DNA from: Candidatus Burkholderia humilis
GTDB taxonomy: Bacteria > Pseudomonadota > Gammaproteobacteria > Burkholderiales > Burkholderiaceae
Assembly (NCBI GenBank): GCA_001184405.1
Contig: LFMX01000010.1
Location: 1 to 64,000, forward strand
Direction of reading: 5' to 3'
Length of the DNA stretch: 64,000 nt
The notes beneath the pieces were generated by a model. It was not told the origin of the DNA and did not search any database. It was given only the letters and a program-made list of their open reading frames with translations. Below are positions 48,799-60,406 of the stretch, in pieces (positions within the stretch are counted from its first letter, which is position 1; the number at the start of each line of letters is the position of its first letter). The translations under genes and the position numbers were made by a program.

Positions 48799-50265
48799 CT
48801 AGCACGGCAACTCGCTCGAACCCATCAAGAACGCATCCACCGACCGCGCGCACTGACGGCCTTCGCGGATCGCCCACACCACGAGCGACTGACCGCGACG
48901 CATGTCGCCCGCCGTGAACACCTTGTCCACCGACGTGTAATACGCCTTGTCGCCTTCCGTCGATGCACGCACGTTCCCGCGCGCGTCCTTATCGACGCCG
49001 AACGCTTCCAGCACCGGCGACAGCGGCTGCGTGAAACCCATCGCGAGCAGCACGAGATCGGCCTTCAGTTCGAACTCGGAGTTCGGCACTTCGACCATCT
49101 TGCCGCCCTTCCATTCGACGCGAACCGCAATTAGCTTCTCCACCTTGCCGTTCTTGCCTTCGAAGCGCTTCGTCGCGACCGACCAGTCACGCTCGCATCC
49201 TTCTTCATGCGATGAAGACGTGCGCAGCTTGATCGGCCAATACGGCCACACGAGCGGCTTGTTCTCTTCCTCGGGCGGTTGCGCCAGCAATTCGAACTGC
49301 GTTACGCCCTTCGCGCCATGCCGATTCGACGTGCCCACGCAATCCGAACCCGTATCGCCACCGCCGATCACGACGACGTGCTTGCCCTTCGCCAGCAACT
49401 GATCCGCGAGTTTGTCGCCGGCGTTGACCTTGTTCTGCTGTGGCAGGAATTCCATCGCGTAATAGATGCCTTCGAGCTCGCGCCCCGGCACCGGCAAATC
49501 GCGCGGCGTTTCCGAACCGCCCGCAATCACGACTGCATCGAACTGTTCCTTGAGTTCCTCAGGCGTGATGGTTTCCTTCGCCATACTCGCGATGTACTCC
49601 GGCAGCGCATCGCGACCGATGAACACGTTCGTGCGGAAGCTCACGCCTTCCGCTTCCATCTGGCGCATGCGGCGGTCGATCAGCCACTTCTCCAGCTTGA
49701 AGTCGGGAATGCCATAACGCAGCAATCCGCCGATGCGATCGTTCTTCTCGAACACGACCACTTCATGTCCCGCGCGCCCCAGTTGCTGCGCAATGGCCAA
49801 TCCGGCCGGACCCGAACCCACAACGGCCACTTTCTTGCCCGTCTTGTGCTTCGGCGGTTGCGGCACGACCCAGCCTTCCGCAAACGCCTTGTCGATGATC
49901 GCGTGCTCGATCGACTTGATGCCGACCGGATCGTCATTGATGCCCAGCGTGCACGCCGCTTCGCACGGCGCCGGGCAGATACGGCCCGTGAACTCCGGGA
50001 AGTTGTTGGTCGAATGCAGGACGGTGATCGCGCTCTTCCAGTCTTGCTGGAAAACGAGATCGTTGAAGTCCGGAATGATGTTGTTCACCGGGCAGCCGTT
50101 GTTGCAGAACGGAATGCCGCAATCCATGCAGCGCGCGCCTTGAACTTTCGCGTCTTCGTCCGTCAGCGCGGCGATGAATTCTTTGTAGTGCTTGACGCGG
50201 GTGAGCGGAGCCTCATACGCCTCGTGGCGGCGTTCGAACTCGAGAAAACCGGTTGCCTTGCCCAT
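48799..50265 (-). CDS. gltD: Glutamate synthase small subunit
   Basis: This 488-residue flavoprotein has an N-terminal 4Fe-4S region with [17 protein letters not shown] and [12 protein letters not shown]-binding [22 protein letters not shown] and NADPH-binding [14 protein letters not shown] follow. It transfers electrons from NADPH to GltB. It lies 68 bases downstream of gltB on the same strand. It is intact. Confidence 0.96.
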   Translation of the reverse strand: MGKATGFLEFERRHEAYEAPLTRVKHYKEFIAALTDEDAKVQGARCMDCGIPFCNNGCPVNNIIPDFNDLVFQQDWKSAITVLHSTNNFPEFTGRICPAPCEAACTLGINDDPVGIKSIEHAIIDKAFAEGWVVPQPPKHKTGKKVAVVGSGPAGLAIAQQLGRAGHEVVVFEKNDRIGGLLRYGIPDFKLEKWLIDRRMRQMEAEGVSFRTNVFIGRDALPEYIASMAKETITPEELKEQFDAVVIAGGSETPRDLPVPGRELEGIYYAMEFLPQQNKVNAGDKLADQLLAKGKHVVVIGGGDTGSDCVGTSNRHGAKGVTQFELLAQPPEEENKPLVWPYWPIKLRTSSSHEEGCERDWSVATKRFEGKNGKVEKLIAVRVEWKGGKMVEVPNSEFELKADLVLLAMGFTQPLSPVLEAFGVDKDARGNVRASTEGDKAYYTSVDKVFTAGDMRRGQSLVVWAIREGRQCARSVDAFLMGSSELPC

Positions 50266-50333
50266 TTCTTTCTCTGTATTTGGTGAAGATCGCGTGCTCT
50301 GCCCGAGCGCACGTCTATCTGATTGAACGAGGC

Positions 50334-53300
50334 TTAAGCCGTGACCGCTTCCTTGCCCTTCTTCGCGCCAAGCTCGCCCAGCGCCCGCTTGTACTCGGTC
50401 GGGAAGACCTTGACGAACTGATGGCGCGCCGCATCCCAGTTTTCGAGCAGCGACTTCGCGCGCGGCGAGCCGGTGAACTGGAAATGACGCTCGATCAAGC
50501 CCTTGAGCTGCGCTTCGTCGGTCTTGCCCGCGTGCCACAGCGCGCGGTCGATCGTGCGTTCCTGTTCGGCTTGTTGCAGCACCGGATCGAGCGCGACCAT
50601 CGACTTGTTGCACTTGCCGGCGAACGAGCCGTCCGGATCGTACACGAACGCGATACCCCCCGACATGCCCGCCGCGAAGTTGCGTCCCGTCTCGCCGAGC
50701 ACGACGACCGTGCCACCCGTCATGTATTCGCAGCCGTGATCGCCTGTGCCTTCGACGACCGCCGTCGCGCCCGAGTTACGCACGCAGAAACGCTCGCCCG
50801 CGACGCCACGGAAATACGATTCGCCTTCGATCGCGCCGTACATCACCGTGTTGCCGCAGATGATGTTCTCTTCCGACTTGCCGCGGAAATCGTTGGTCGG
50901 ACGAATGATGATGCGACCGCCCGACAAGCCCTTGCCGACGTAGTCGTTGCCATCGCCGACGAGATCGAGCGTCACGCCCTTCGCCAGGAACGCGCCGAAG
51001 CTCTGACCGGCCGTGCCCTTCAACTGAATGTGAATGGCGTCGTCCGGCAGACCGTCGTGACCGTGCTTCTTCGCGATCAGCCCGGACAACATTGCGCCGA
51101 CCGTGCGGTTCACGTTGCGCACCGGCTGAATGAACGACACATGCTCGCCCTTCTCGATCGCCGCCTTCGACTTTTCGATCAGCACGTGATCGAGCGCGCG
51201 GTCCAGACCGTGATCCTGCACATCGACATGCTTGCGCGCGACGTCATCGCTCACCGGCACTTGATAGAACACGCGCGAGAAGTCGAGACCCTTCGCCTTC
51301 CAGTGCTCGACGCCCTTCTTCATATCGAGCAGATCAATGCGGCCGATCAGATCATCGAACTTGCGGATGCCGAACTGCACCATGATTTCGCGCACTTCTT
51401 CCGCAACGAAGAAGAAGAAGTTGACGACGTGTTCCGGCTGGCCGGAGAACTTCGCGCGCAGCACCGGATCTTGCGTCGCGACGCCGACCGGGCACGTGTT
51501 CAGATGGCACTTGCGCATCATGATGCAGCCTTCGACGACGAGCGGTGCCGTCGCAAAACCGAACTCATCCGCGCCGAGCAGCGCGCCGATCACGACATCG
51601 CGGCCGGTCTTCATCTGGCCATCGGCCTGCACGCGGATACGGTCGCGCAGACGGTTGAGCACGAGCGTCTGCTGCGTTTCGGCCAGACCCAGTTCCCACG
51701 GCGTGCCCGCATGCTTGAGCGACGACAGCGGCGATGCGCCGGTGCCGCCATCATGACCGGCGATCACGACGTGATCCGCCTTCGCCTTGGCAACGCCAGC
51801 CGCGACCGTGCCGACGCCGACTTCCGAAACCAGCTTCACCGAAATGCTCGACGACGAATTCACGTTCTTCAGATCGTGAATCAACTGCGCCAGGTCTTCG
51901 ATCGAGTAAATGTCATGGTGCGGCGGCGGCGAAATCAGACCGACGCCCGGCACCGAGCAACGCAGCTTGCCGATGTATTCCGACACCTTGTGCCCCGGCA
52001 ACTGACCGCCTTCGCCCGGCTTCGCGCCCTGCGCCATCTTGATCTGAATCTGATCTGCCGACGACAGATATTCCGCCGTCACGCCGAAACGTCCCGACGC
52101 GACCTGCTTGATCTTCGAGCGCAGCGAATCGCCTTCCTTCAACGGAATATCGGTGATGACTTCCGGCCCGATGATCGATTGCAGCGTGTCGCCGTTCTTG
52201 ATCGGAATGCCGCGCAGTTCGTTGCGATAACGCTTGTCGTCCTCGCCGCCTTCGCCCGTGTTCGACTTGCCGCCGATACGGTTCATCGCCACAGCCAGCG
52301 TGGCGTGCGCTTCGGTCGAAATCGAGCCGAGCGACATCGCGCCCGTCGCAAAGCGCTTGACGATTTCCTTCGCCGATTCCACTTCATCGAGCGGAATGGC
52401 GCGCGTCGGTTCAACCTTGAATTCGAACAGACCACGGAACGTCATATGACGCTTCGTCTGGTCGTTGATGATGTGCGCGTATTCCTTGTACGTCTGATAC
52501 GAATTGCTGCGCGCCGAGTGTTGCAGCTTGGCGATCGCATCCGGCGTCCACATGTGCTCTTCACCGCGCACGCGATACGCATATTCGCCGCCCGCATCCA
52601 GCATGTTCCCAAGCACCGGGTTATCGCCGAATGCATCGCGATGCAGACGAATCGCCTCTTCCGCCACTTCGAACAAGCCGATACCGCCGACCTTCGACGC
52701 CGTGCCCTTGAAGTACTTCTCGACCAGTTCCGAAGACAGCCCGACGCCTTCGAAAATCTGCGCGCCCGTGTAGGACATGTACGTCGAAATGCCCATCTTC
52801 GACATCACTTTCAGCAGGCCCTTGCCGACCGCCTTCGTGAAGTTGTAGATGACCTTGTCCGCCGACAGATCGCCCTTCAGCCCTTCGGCCATGTTGGCGA
52901 GCGTTTCCAGCGCGAGGTACGGGTGAACGGCTTCCGCGCCGTAGCCCGCGAGCAGCGCGAAGTGATGCGTCTCACGCGCCGAACCCGTTTCCACGACCAG
53001 ACCCGTGCTCGTGCGCAGACCGTGCGCGACGAAATGCGAGTGGATCGCGGATGTGGCGAGCAGCGCCGGAATCGCGACGTTATCGCGGTCAGCCTTGCGG
53101 TCGGACACGATCAGAATGTTGTAGCCGGACTTCACGGCATCGACGGCTTCCGCGCACAACGAAGCGATACGCGCCTCAATGCCCTCCTTGCCCCACGCCA
53201 CCGGATAACAGATGTTCAGTTCGTACGAGCTGAACTTGCCGCCCGTGTACTGATCGATCGCGCGAATCTTCGCGATGTCCTTGAAGTCGAGCACCGGCTG

Positions 53301-55037
53301 CGACACTTCAAGGCGCATCGTCGGGTTGATGTTGGTCGTATCGAGCAGATTCGGCTTCGGACCGATGAACGAGACCAGCGACATCACCATGTTTTCGCGG
53401 ATCGGATCGATCGGCGGGTTCGTCACTTGCGCGAACAACTGCTTGAAGTAGTTATAGAGCGGCTTGTTCTTGTTGGACATGACCGCGAGCGGCGAGTCGT
53501 TGCCCATCGAGCCGACGGCTTCTTCGCCCAGTTGCGCCATCGGCGCCATCAGGAACTTGAGGTCTTCCTGCGTGTAGCCGAACGCCTGCTGACGGTCGAG
53601 CAGCACGGCGGCTTCGCGGCGCTGCGTTTCGACGTCTTCCGCCTTCGGCTTGATTTCGTCGAGCTTGATACGTACCGCTTCGATCCAGCTCTTGTACGGC
53701 TTGGCGTTGGACAGGTTGTCCTTCAGTTCCTTGTCCTGGATGATGCGGCCCTGCTCCATATCGATCAGGAACATCTTGCCCGGCTGAAGACGCCACTTCT
53801 GCACGATCTTCGATTCCGGAATGGGCAGCACGCCCGATTCCGACGCGAGAATCACGAGGTCGTCGTCGGTGACGAGATAGCGCGTCGGACGCAGACCGTT
53901 ACGGTCGAGCGTCGCGCCGATCTGGCGGCCGTCCGTGAACGCGATGGCGGCGGGGCCGTCCCACGGCTCCATCATCGCGGCGTGATATTCGTAGAACGCG
54001 CGGCGGTTGTCGGCCATCAGCGTGTGCTGTTCCCACGCTTCGGGGATCATCATCATCATGGCGTGGACGAGCGGGTAGCCGGCCATCACGAGCAGTTCGA
54101 GACAGTTATCGAACGATGCCGTGTCCGACTGGCCCGGATAGATCAACGGCCAGAGCTTCGGCAGATCGTCGCCAAGCACGTACGAAGCGATTGCGCCGGT
54201 CCGCGCGTTCAGCCAGTTGACGTTGCCCTTCACGGTGTTAATTTCACCGTTGTGCGCGATCATCCGGTACGGGTGCGCGAGTTCCCACGCCGGGAACGTG
54301 TTGGTCGAAAAGCGCTGGTGCACGAGCGCAAGCGCGGAAATGACACGCTCGTCTTGCAGATCGCGGTAATACACGCCGATCTGACCGGCCAGCAGCAGAC
54401 CCTTGTAGACGACCGTGCGCGAGGACATCGACGGGACGAAGTATTCCTTGCCGTGCTTGAGCTTGAGCGCCTGAATGCGATGGCTCGCCGTCTTGCGGAT
54501 GATGTACAGCTTGCGCTCGAGCGCGTCCGTCACCACGATGTCCTTGCCGCGCCCGATGAAAATCATGCGGATGAGCGGCTCGCTCGCCTTCACGGTCGGC
54601 GAAATGGGCATGTTGGCGTCGACGGGCACGTCACGCCAGCCGAGCACGACCTGGCCTTCGGCCTTGACCGTGCGCTCCAGTTCCTGCTCGCACGCGAGAC
54701 GCGATGCGTATTCCTTCGGCAGAAAGATCATGCCGACGCCGTACTCGCCGGCCGGCGGCAACGTCACGCCCTGCTTGGCCATTTCCTGGCGATAGAAACC
54801 GTCCGGCACCTGAATCAGGATGCCTGCGCCGTCGCCCATCAAAGGATCGGCGCCGACCGCGCCACGGTGATCGAGATTTTCGAGAATATTGAGACCCTGC
54901 TGAATGATCTCGTGACTCTTTTTACCCTTGATATGAGCGACGAAGCCGACGCCGCACGCGTCGTGTTCGTTCGCAGGATCGTACATGCCTTGCGCGGCGG
55001 GAAGCGAACCAGCTGCCGGTTGCTGATGATCGTTCAT
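50334..55037 (-). CDS. gltB: Glutamate synthase large subunit
   Basis: This 1567-residue enzyme has a short propeptide before the catalytic Cys28 ([13 protein letters not shown]) of the class II glutaminase domain. The FMN synthase domain contains [21 protein letters not shown] and the 3Fe-4[17 protein letters not shown]-terminal GXGXG beta-helix follows ([21 protein letters not shown]). With GltD it converts glutamine and 2-oxoglutarate to two glutamates. It is full length, a strong sign that central nitrogen assimilation is retained. Confidence 0.97.
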   Translation of the reverse strand: MNDHQQPAAGSLPAAQGMYDPANEHDACGVGFVAHIKGKKSHEIIQQGLNILENLDHRGAVGADPLMGDGAGILIQVPDGFYRQEMAKQGVTLPPAGEYGVGMIFLPKEYASRLACEQELERTVKAEGQVVLGWRDVPVDANMPISPTVKASEPLIRMIFIGRGKDIVVTDALERKLYIIRKTASHRIQALKLKHGKEYFVPSMSSRTVVYKGLLLAGQIGVYYRDLQDERVISALALVHQRFSTNTFPAWELAHPYRMIAHNGEINTVKGNVNWLNARTGAIASYVLGDDLPKLWPLIYPGQSDTASFDNCLELLVMAGYPLVHAMMMMIPEAWEQHTLMADNRRAFYEYHAAMMEPWDGPAAIAFTDGRQIGATLDRNGLRPTRYLVTDDDLVILASESGVLPIPESKIVQKWRLQPGKMFLIDMEQGRIIQDKELKDNLSNAKPYKSWIEAVRIKLDEIKPKAEDVETQRREAAVLLDRQQAFGYTQEDLKFLMAPMAQLGEEAVGSMGNDSPLAVMSNKNKPLYNYFKQLFAQVTNPPIDPIRENMVMSLVSFIGPKPNLLDTTNINPTMRLEVSQPVLDFKDIAKIRAIDQYTGGKFSSYELNICYPVAWGKEGIEARIASLCAEAVDAVKSGYNILIVSDRKADRDNVAIPALLATSAIHSHFVAHGLRTSTGLVVETGSARETHHFALLAGYGAEAVHPYLALETLANMAEGLKGDLSADKVIYNFTKAVGKGLLKVMSKMGISTYMSYTGAQIFEGVGLSSELVEKYFKGTASKVGGIGLFEVAEEAIRLHRDAFGDNPVLGNMLDAGGEYAYRVRGEEHMWTPDAIAKLQHSARSNSYQTYKEYAHIINDQTKRHMTFRGLFEFKVEPTRAIPLDEVESAKEIVKRFATGAMSLGSISTEAHATLAVAMNRIGGKSNTGEGGEDDKRYRNELRGIPIKNGDTLQSIIGPEVITDIPLKEGDSLRSKIKQVASGRFGVTAEYLSSADQIQIKMAQGAKPGEGGQLPGHKVSEYIGKLRCSVPGVGLISPPPHHDIYSIEDLAQLIHDLKNVNSSSSISVKLVSEVGVGTVAAGVAKAKADHVVIAGHDGGTGASPLSSLKHAGTPWELGLAETQQTLVLNRLRDRIRVQADGQMKTGRDVVIGALLGADEFGFATAPLVVEGCIMMRKCHLNTCPVGVATQDPVLRAKFSGQPEHVVNFFFFVAEEVREIMVQFGIRKFDDLIGRIDLLDMKKGVEHWKAKGLDFSRVFYQVPVSDDVARKHVDVQDHGLDRALDHVLIEKSKAAIEKGEHVSFIQPVRNVNRTVGAMLSGLIAKKHGHDGLPDDAIHIQLKGTAGQSFGAFLAKGVTLDLVGDGNDYVGKGLSGGRIIIRPTNDFRGKSEENIICGNTVMYGAIEGESYFRGVAGERFCVRNSGATAVVEGTGDHGCEYMTGGTVVVLGETGRNFAAGMSGGIAFVYDPDGSFAGKCNKSMVALDPVLQQAEQERTIDRALWHAGKTDEAQLKGLIERHFQFTGSPRAKSLLENWDAARHQFVKVFPTEYKRALGELGAKKGKEAVTA

Positions 55038-55372
55038 GGGGACACCGTCTCTACTGTCTCTACTGTGAGGGGCCGACTCGGCCGTTGAACCATTTTCTTG
55101 TCGCTGTGTGATGTTTTTTTCAACTCGATGTGTCACGAAGCACGGTCGTGCGCGGCACGCTGCACCGCGGCAATCGCCGGAAATCGAAATATACGCGACG
55201 AATCAAAGCGATGGCAAATAAAACTTGACGGTATGGCACCAATTACGGATATGGTGCAAACGTGCCCCATTTTATTGGGGTCATATATAAATGCGTCGAG
55301 TAAAACAGCGTTCATCCACGATGGAAGACGCCGTTGCGATTTTCAGCAGCGTGTTAAGTACGGTACGCGTTT
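55038..55372. other. Intergenic region upstream of gltB with an inverted repeat
   Basis: No gene is visible. It contains GGCACCA (55235-55241) and TGGTGC (55252-55257) as an inverted repeat with a 10-base spacer, and a CCCCA/TGGGG hairpin at about 55264-55279. The first could be an operator for gltB. The spacing does not fit an NtrC site, which has about five bases between GCACC and GGTGC. Confidence 0.4.
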
Positions 55373-56080
55373 TCATTGAGTTTGGGGCGTCTCGCGCACT
55401 TTGCGCGGCCGTCCGCGCGGCAGCGGCGACACCCGCCGGTTCGCCGCTCCCGATGCCCATTCGCGATATGCATCGCTGCCGAGCACCCAGCCTTTGAGTG
55501 TGGCTTGCAGGAGACGGTTGGCTTCCCGCTCATCCAGCGGTTGCTCGCAGAGTTCCTTGTACGCGTGCTGCCGCTCAAACGGCGTATTGCCGAGCGACCA
55601 GTAGAGCGGATGGTCGGTGATCAGCCCGTCGAGCGTCAGCCCGATGTGATGCCGATAGCTCGACCATTTGTAATCCTGCGGCGTCGCGGCGAGCTGCGCG
55701 CGCACCGGCGCGGTTTCGACCACACGCGTCGCCAGCAAAAAGTAACGCTCGCCTTCGATCACCGTCGCGCGATAGCGGCCTTCCCACAGCGTGCCGCGCC
55801 GCATGTATCGCCGGTTGAAGTGCGCGACATAACGGCGGCCGACGGCCTGCATCGCTTTGGGCAGGCTGGCTTCATCGCGCGGCGTGACGAGCAGATGCAC
55901 CGCCTGCGGCATCAGCGCATACGTGTGGATGGAGAGATGGTGATCACGTGAAGTAGTCCTCAAGCAGTCGATGAAGAGCTCGTAGTCCTGGTCGTCGACG
56001 AAGGCCGGTTGCTTGTCGAGACCACGCAGGATGACATGCTGCGGCTGTTCGGGAACGTAGAGTCTTGCAAGCCGTGCCAT
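55373..56080 (-). CDS. Y1-transposase-like (RAYT-related) protein with degenerate catalytic motifs
   Basis: This 235-residue protein resembles REP-associated Y1 transposases: MARLARLYVPEQPQHVILRG, MQAVGRRYVAHFNRRYMRRGTLWEGRYRATVIE, and ETAPVRAQL followed by YKWSSYRHHIG. The metal-binding HUH motif, normally MPNHVHLL, is MPQAVHLL, so the first His is absent. The usual RYIELNPVRA, with catalytic Tyr, aligns to RVVETAPVRA. I therefore infer loss of transposase chemistry. No flanking inverted repeats or REP arrays are seen, and the frame is intact. Confidence 0.75.
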   Translation of the reverse strand: MARLARLYVPEQPQHVILRGLDKQPAFVDDQDYELFIDCLRTTSRDHHLSIHTYALMPQAVHLLVTPRDEASLPKAMQAVGRRYVAHFNRRYMRRGTLWEGRYRATVIEGERYFLLATRVVETAPVRAQLAATPQDYKWSSYRHHIGLTLDGLITDHPLYWSLGNTPFERQHAYKELCEQPLDEREANRLLQATLKGWVLGSDAYREWASGAANRRVSPLPRGRPRKVRETPQTQ

Positions 56081-56295
56081 TCTGGATATTCCATTTGTCG
56101 GGTTTGTGATACCCCGTTTAGGGACCTGTCGGAGCCTGAAAAACCGGCATGGAAGTACACATGCAAGCGACGTGCAAGCGTCAAATCATGAGGCTCCTGA
56201 GTACCGCCGCACTAGGGAAAATGCTCTACGGCGCCGCTATGGTTACTTTGAAATGTTGTGTTCATAATGAGCGAGCTTTTTCGGAGGAGCACAAA

Positions 56296-57017
56296 TTGAA
56301 AATAAAACAAGTCATGACGGGGATCGCGGCGTTAGCGTGTATGTCGACGGCGGCACACGCTCAATCGACCGGATCCATCTATGCAACGGCAGGCTGGTTT
56401 CACTTCTCGCCGCTCGATAGCAGCGGCTCGCTCAAAGAAACAAGTGTAGGCGGATCTCCGGTCAATATCAGCGTACCGGGAACGGGCGCCGGCATATCGA
56501 GTTCGGATACCGCCGGATTCACAGTGGGCTACTTCGCCACGGACCACATCGCGGCGGAACTCGAAATGGGCATTCCACCCACGTTCGACCTCGAAGGCAC
56601 CGGCACCTTGTCGCAGTACGGCAAGCTCGGCAGCGCCAAGCAGTGGAGCCCGACACTGCTGTTCAAATACTTCTTCAATGCTCCTCAAGCGAAGTTCCGG
56701 CCATACGCGGGTATCGGCGTGACGCGCGTTTCGTTCAGCGACGCGAAAATCACCAATGCCGGATTCGAAAGCTCGGTGCTGCATGGTCCGCCCTCTGTTG
56801 ACACAGATAGTTCGTGGGCGCCTGTCTTTAATCTTGGCGCAGTCTACAACTTCACGGACCACTGGTTCGCGTGTTTCTCCGTTTCATTCATTCCGTTGAA
56901 GGCGACGGCCTGAATACGAAGGCGCAAACGCCGGTCGGTCAACTCAATGTTCAATCACAAACGAAAATCACGCTTAATCCGATCGTGACTTACTTGCGTG
57001 TGGGCTATCGCGTCTAA
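56296..57017 (+). pseudogene. ompW: OmpW family outer-membrane protein, C-terminally frameshifted
   Basis: A signal peptide (KIKQVMTGIAALACMSTAAHA) is followed by an eight-strand barrel pattern typical of OmpW (SIYATAGWFHFSPLDSSG, FRPYAGIGVTRVSFSDAK, FNLGAVYNFTDHWFACF). The frame runs out at a TGA near 56912. The other frame continues LNTKAQTPVGQLNVQ to VTYLRVGYRV and TAA at 57015-57017, a proper last strand with aromatic-poor end. One lost base near 56908 explains it. The start appears to be TTG 56296, with GGAGG eight bases upstream; an ancestral ATG may have changed. Confidence 0.8.
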
Positions 57018-57033
57018 TCCAACGCATGTTTTC

Positions 57034-57066
57034 GCAGCATTGCAACGTAATAAGCTGCAATGCTGC
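57034..57066. repeat. 11-base perfect inverted repeat
   Basis: GCAGCATTGCA (57034-57044) and TGCAATGCTGC (57056-57066) pair across an 11-base loop. The ten-base core recurs at 57195-57204. It may be a transcript-end structure or a REP-like element; the nearby Y1-transposase-like gene makes the latter worth a look. Confidence 0.6.
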
Positions 57067-57073
57067 GATGCCA

Positions 57074-57115
57074 AAAACGCCGTCATTGCGCATTTGCATG
57101 GCGGCGTTTTATTTT
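57074..57115 (+). terminator. Rho-independent terminator-like hairpin after ompW
   Basis: AAAACGCCG and CGGCGTTTT form a nine-base stem with a 19-base loop, followed by an A/T-rich run. With As before the stem it could act in both directions. Confidence 0.7.
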
Positions 57116-57329
57116 CACCTTTTGCACAGGCGACGCTTGTAAATGTGACCTTCGCAATGGCGAATCAGTTGCAGTTCTTACGCGCCGATTCACCGCAATG
57201 CTGCGGGATTAATCCAAATCTCAATGCGATAGCGCAAATCATGCTGACCGGCACTGAATTTGCTGGATCATGGGTTTCCCCGCTCAACACGCGGGTCCAT
57301 CCACGACTCATCCATCGACGGAGCGATCA

Positions 57330-57710
57330 ATGAACGCATTGCCTAATACAATACGCGAGACGCCATCGGAGATTCCTGGAGCAGCACCACGCGCCGCGCA
57401 TGGCGCATGGCGCGTCATGGCCGGGACGCGGCCGAGGATATCGGTTCGGAACTGCGCTCGCTCCTGAGCGAACTGGAAGACACGCTTGCGCACGGCACAT
57501 CGGCGGACGCCGCCGCACTGCGCTCGCAAATCAGTGATCGTCTGGATAGCGCGCGCCCGTCTGAACGATACGCACGCGGTGCTGCGCCAACGCGCCAGCG
57601 ACGCCTTCAACGGCGCGGACGCATATATTCACGAAAAGCCCTGGCAGACGATTGCGCTTGTCGGCGGCCTCGCGCTCGTCGCAGGCGTTCTGCTGGCGCG
57701 GGCGCGCTAG
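57330..57710 (+). pseudogene. DUF883 (ElaB/YqjD-like) protein, frameshifted
   Basis: MNALPNTIRETPSEI from ATG 57330 (GGAG upstream) is followed by a frame change at about 57380-57420. Then come RHGRDAAEDIGSELRSLLSEL and TSADAAALRSQISDRL. A second change at about 57555 leads to LNDTHAVLRQRASDA, DAYIHEKPWQTIALV and a C-terminal membrane helix (GGLALVAGVLLARAR). These are features of DUF883 ribosome- or stress-associated inner-membrane proteins. Two indels split the helix from the coiled region. Confidence 0.8.
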
Positions 57711-58454
57711 TTCGGCTGCAAAAAATCCGCGCCGATGATGTCGATGCGATCCGTGCAGATTGCATCGACGCTCCATTGTGCGAGCAGCCGCGCGCGATCG
57801 GGGTCGTTGACCGTGTACGCGAGCATGCGCAATCCGGAATTCCTGATATCGGCGACGAGCTTCTCATTCAGCTTGCGATGATCCGCGTGCAGCGACACGC
57901 ATGACAGCACCGCCGTCTGCGTGCGCCAGTCATTGGGAACGTCTTTGTAGAGCATGCCGCGCGGCAGATCGGGCGCGGCATCGCGGGCGGCTTCGAGCGC
58001 CGCATACGAAAACGATGAGAGCAGCGGCAGAATGTTCGCATCGGCCCATAGGCGCGTCGCCTCGCGCGCGACCAGCGTGCCGGTTTCCGTCTCACGGCCC
58101 GCACACGGCTTGACCTCAACGTTCGCCATCAGATTCAGCGCGACGCAGCATTCGTGCCCCTGCGCGAGCGTCGGCATGTGCGCGCTCGCGAATTCCTTGC
58201 CGAACCACGCGCCCGCATCGAGTTGCTGAAGTGCGATAGGGAAACGTGCGCACCGCGCCGTGGCTGTCCGATGTGCGATCGACATCGTCATCGTGAAGCA
58301 GGAACACGACGTCATCGGCGGAAAACTTGGCGTCGAACTCGATCATTCGCAAGCCGAGCCGCGCGCCGACGTCGATCGCCTCCAGCGTGTTTTCCGGCGC
58401 GAGCTTGCCGCCGCCGCGATGCGCGACGATTCGCGCGTAAGGCCAGATTCTCAT
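57707..58454 (-). pseudogene. ugpQ: Glycerophosphodiester phosphodiesterase UgpQ, frameshifted
   Basis: From ATG 58454 the protein reads [27 protein letters not shown], with the GDPD catalytic His and Glu-Asn, then [16 protein letters not shown]. The frame breaks at about 58240. It continues [25 protein letters not shown] and the ending TDRIDIIGADFLQPN in another frame to the stop at 57707. UgpQ hydrolyses glycerophosphodiesters to glycerol-3-phosphate for the Ugp transporter. It is the last gene of the decaying ugp operon. Confidence 0.87.
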
Positions 58455-58468
58455 GGCGTCCACTCCTG

Positions 58469-59545
58469 TCAGTTCGCGCGCAGTCCGGTCGCGGGATCGA
58501 AGAAATGCAGATGCCACGCGGGCAACGACACGTCCAGCCGCTAGCCCCGTTCCGGCCGATGCGCATGCGGCAAGCGCGCCGCCACATCGTGCTTGCCCCA
58601 CTTACCGTGCGCGAGATTGTCCGCGCCGAGCAGTTCGGCCGAATCGACATCGAGCGTGGCTGTCGCTGCATTGTCGATGCCCGGCGTCATATGTTCCGGA
58701 CGAATCCCGACGATCCACTCGCGCCCGTGTATGTCCTTCGGCGTGCCGCTGACCGGCAACACCGGACCATTTCCCGCGACCGTGAACGCGCTTCCGTCTT
58801 CCGACAAACGCCCTTCGAGCAGATTCATCGCCGGCGAGCCGATAAAGCTCGCAACGAACACCGTCGCCGGCCGCTCGTAAACATCGGTCGGCGCGCCGAT
58901 CTGTTCCGCATGCCCCTTGTTCATGACGATGACGCGCTGCGCGAGCGTCATCGCTTCGATCTGATCGTGCGTGACGTACAGGCTCGTCGTCTTCAACCGC
59001 GCGTGCAGCCGCTGGATTTCGAGGCGCATTTGCACGCGCAGTTTGGCGTCGAGGTTCGACAGGGGTTCATCGAAGAGAAACACGGCGGGTTCGCGCACGA
59101 TCGCGCTGCCCATCGCGACGCGCTGCCGTTGTCCGCCAGACAACTCGCGCGGCTTGCGCGCCAGCAAATGCTCGAGTTCGAGGATGCGCGTCGCGTTGCC
59201 CACGCGCTCGTCGATCGTCTTGCGATCCGTGCCCCCGATCTTCAGCGCGTACGCCATGTTCTGCGCGACGCTCATATGCGGATAAAGCGCGTAATTCCGG
59301 AACACCATCGCGATGTCGCGATCCTTCGGTTCCAGCTTGTTCACGACCTTGCCCTCAATCTCGATCGCGCCTTCGGACACGCTTTCGAGTCCCGCGACCA
59401 TGCGCAGTAAGGTCGACTTGCCGCAGCCCGACGGCCCAACCATCACGACGAATTCGCCATCGTCGATCGACACATCGATGCCGTGCAGCACGTACTGCGT
59501 GCCGTCGTAAGTCTTCTTGACGCCTTTGAGATTCAGCGCAGCCAT
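58469..59545 (-). pseudogene. ugpC: UgpC ATP-binding protein with a late in-frame TAG
   Basis: This ATPase has Walker [10 protein letters not shown] (37-45), signature [12 protein letters not shown], Walker [13 protein letters not shown] and switch His in VTHDQ. A TAG at 58541-58543 follows AHRPERG. The same frame continues [20 protein letters not shown] to TGA at 58469. CAG-to-TAG is the simple cause. The product would be 334 rather than 358 residues, losing only the end of the C-terminal regulatory domain. It might still bind and hydrolyse ATP, so this is an early lesion. Confidence 0.85.
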
Positions 59546-60406
59546 CTATCCGAGGTCTCCGTTATTTTTCCGAGTCCACCAACCGCACACGAACCAGCGC
59601 TGCATCGTCAGCACGACGGCGAGCGGCGGCAGCATCGCGAGCAAGGTCGCGGCCATCACGAGATGCCATTCCGTTGCGGTATCGCCTGACGCGATCATGC
59701 TCTTGATGCCGACCACCGCTGTTTGCAGCGACACTTCGTTGGTGATCAGAATCGGCCACAAGTATTGATTCCAGCCGTAGATGAACGTGATGACGAACAG
59801 CGCCGCGACGTTCGTCTTCGACAGCGGCAGCACGACATCCCAAAAGAAACGCAGCGGCCCCGCACCGTCGATGCGCGCCGCTTCCATCAATTCATCCGGC
59901 AGCGTCATGAAGAACTGGCGGAACAGAAACGTCGCAGTGGCCGATGCGATCAGCGGCAGCGTCAAACCGGCGTAAGTGTTGGCGAGATGCATCGACGAGA
60001 CGACTTGCACGGTCGGAAAAATGCGCACTTCGACCGGCAGCATCAGCGTGATGAAGATCAGCCAGAACGCGAGATTTTTCAGCGGAAAGCGGAAGAAGAC
60101 GATGGCATACGCCGAGATGATCGACACCGCGATCTTGCCGATGGAAATGACCAGCGCCATCACCAGACTGTTGATGAGCATGCGGCCGAACGGCGTCGCC
60201 GCGTTGCCGCTGCCGTGATTCCAGATGCGCGCGATGTTTTCGAACAAGTGCGTGCTCGGCACGAGCGAGAGCGGCACCGTGAACACTTCCTTCGAACTCG
60301 TCGATGCCGCGCAAAACGCCACATACACCGGAAACACGATCATCGCGACGCCGAGGATCAACACCGCGTGACAGAAGATATCGAAACCGCGCCGGTTCTC
60401 GATCAT
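59546..60406 (-). CDS. ugpE: UgpE glycerol-3-phosphate ABC transporter permease, altered C-terminus
   Basis: This 286-residue permease has six helices, and the EAA loop appears as [26 protein letters not shown] near residue 180. It reads well to MQRWFV. It then ends [13 protein letters not shown], whereas another frame gives the expected LVDSEK and stop at 59562-59564. A small indel thus replaces the last half-dozen residues and adds a few. This probably does little harm by itself. It overlaps ugpA by four bases. Confidence 0.85.
   Translation of the reverse strand: MIENRRGFDIFCHAVLILGVAMIVFPVYVAFCAASTSSKEVFTVPLSLVPSTHLFENIARIWNHGSGNAATPFGRMLINSLVMALVISIGKIAVSIISAYAIVFFRFPLKNLAFWLIFITLMLPVEVRIFPTVQVVSSMHLANTYAGLTLPLIASATATFLFRQFFMTLPDELMEAARIDGAGPLRFFWDVVLPLSKTNVAALFVITFIYGWNQYLWPILITNEVSLQTAVVGIKSMIASGDTATEWHLVMAATLLAMLPPLAVVLTMQRWFVCGWWTRKNNGDLG

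Larger units (their letters stand above)
57018..57329. other. Intergenic region downstream of ompW with a repeat and a terminator
   Basis: No gene is visible. It holds an 11-base inverted repeat (57034-57066), a terminator-like hairpin (57074-57115) and a further copy of the ten-base core GCAATGCTGC at 57195-57204 inside a small hairpin CCGCA/TGCGG. Confidence 0.6.

Noticed and set aside
50253-55088. A 1611-codon open frame on the plus strand opposite gltB
   Set aside because: gltB on the minus strand has every known motif. The antisense frame is low-complexity Arg/Asp/His-rich and reflects third-position GC in gltB.
55235-55257. An NtrC binding site or sigma-54 promoter before gltB
   Set aside because: The half-sites are too far apart for NtrC, and no TGGCAC-N5-TTGC element is present in either direction.
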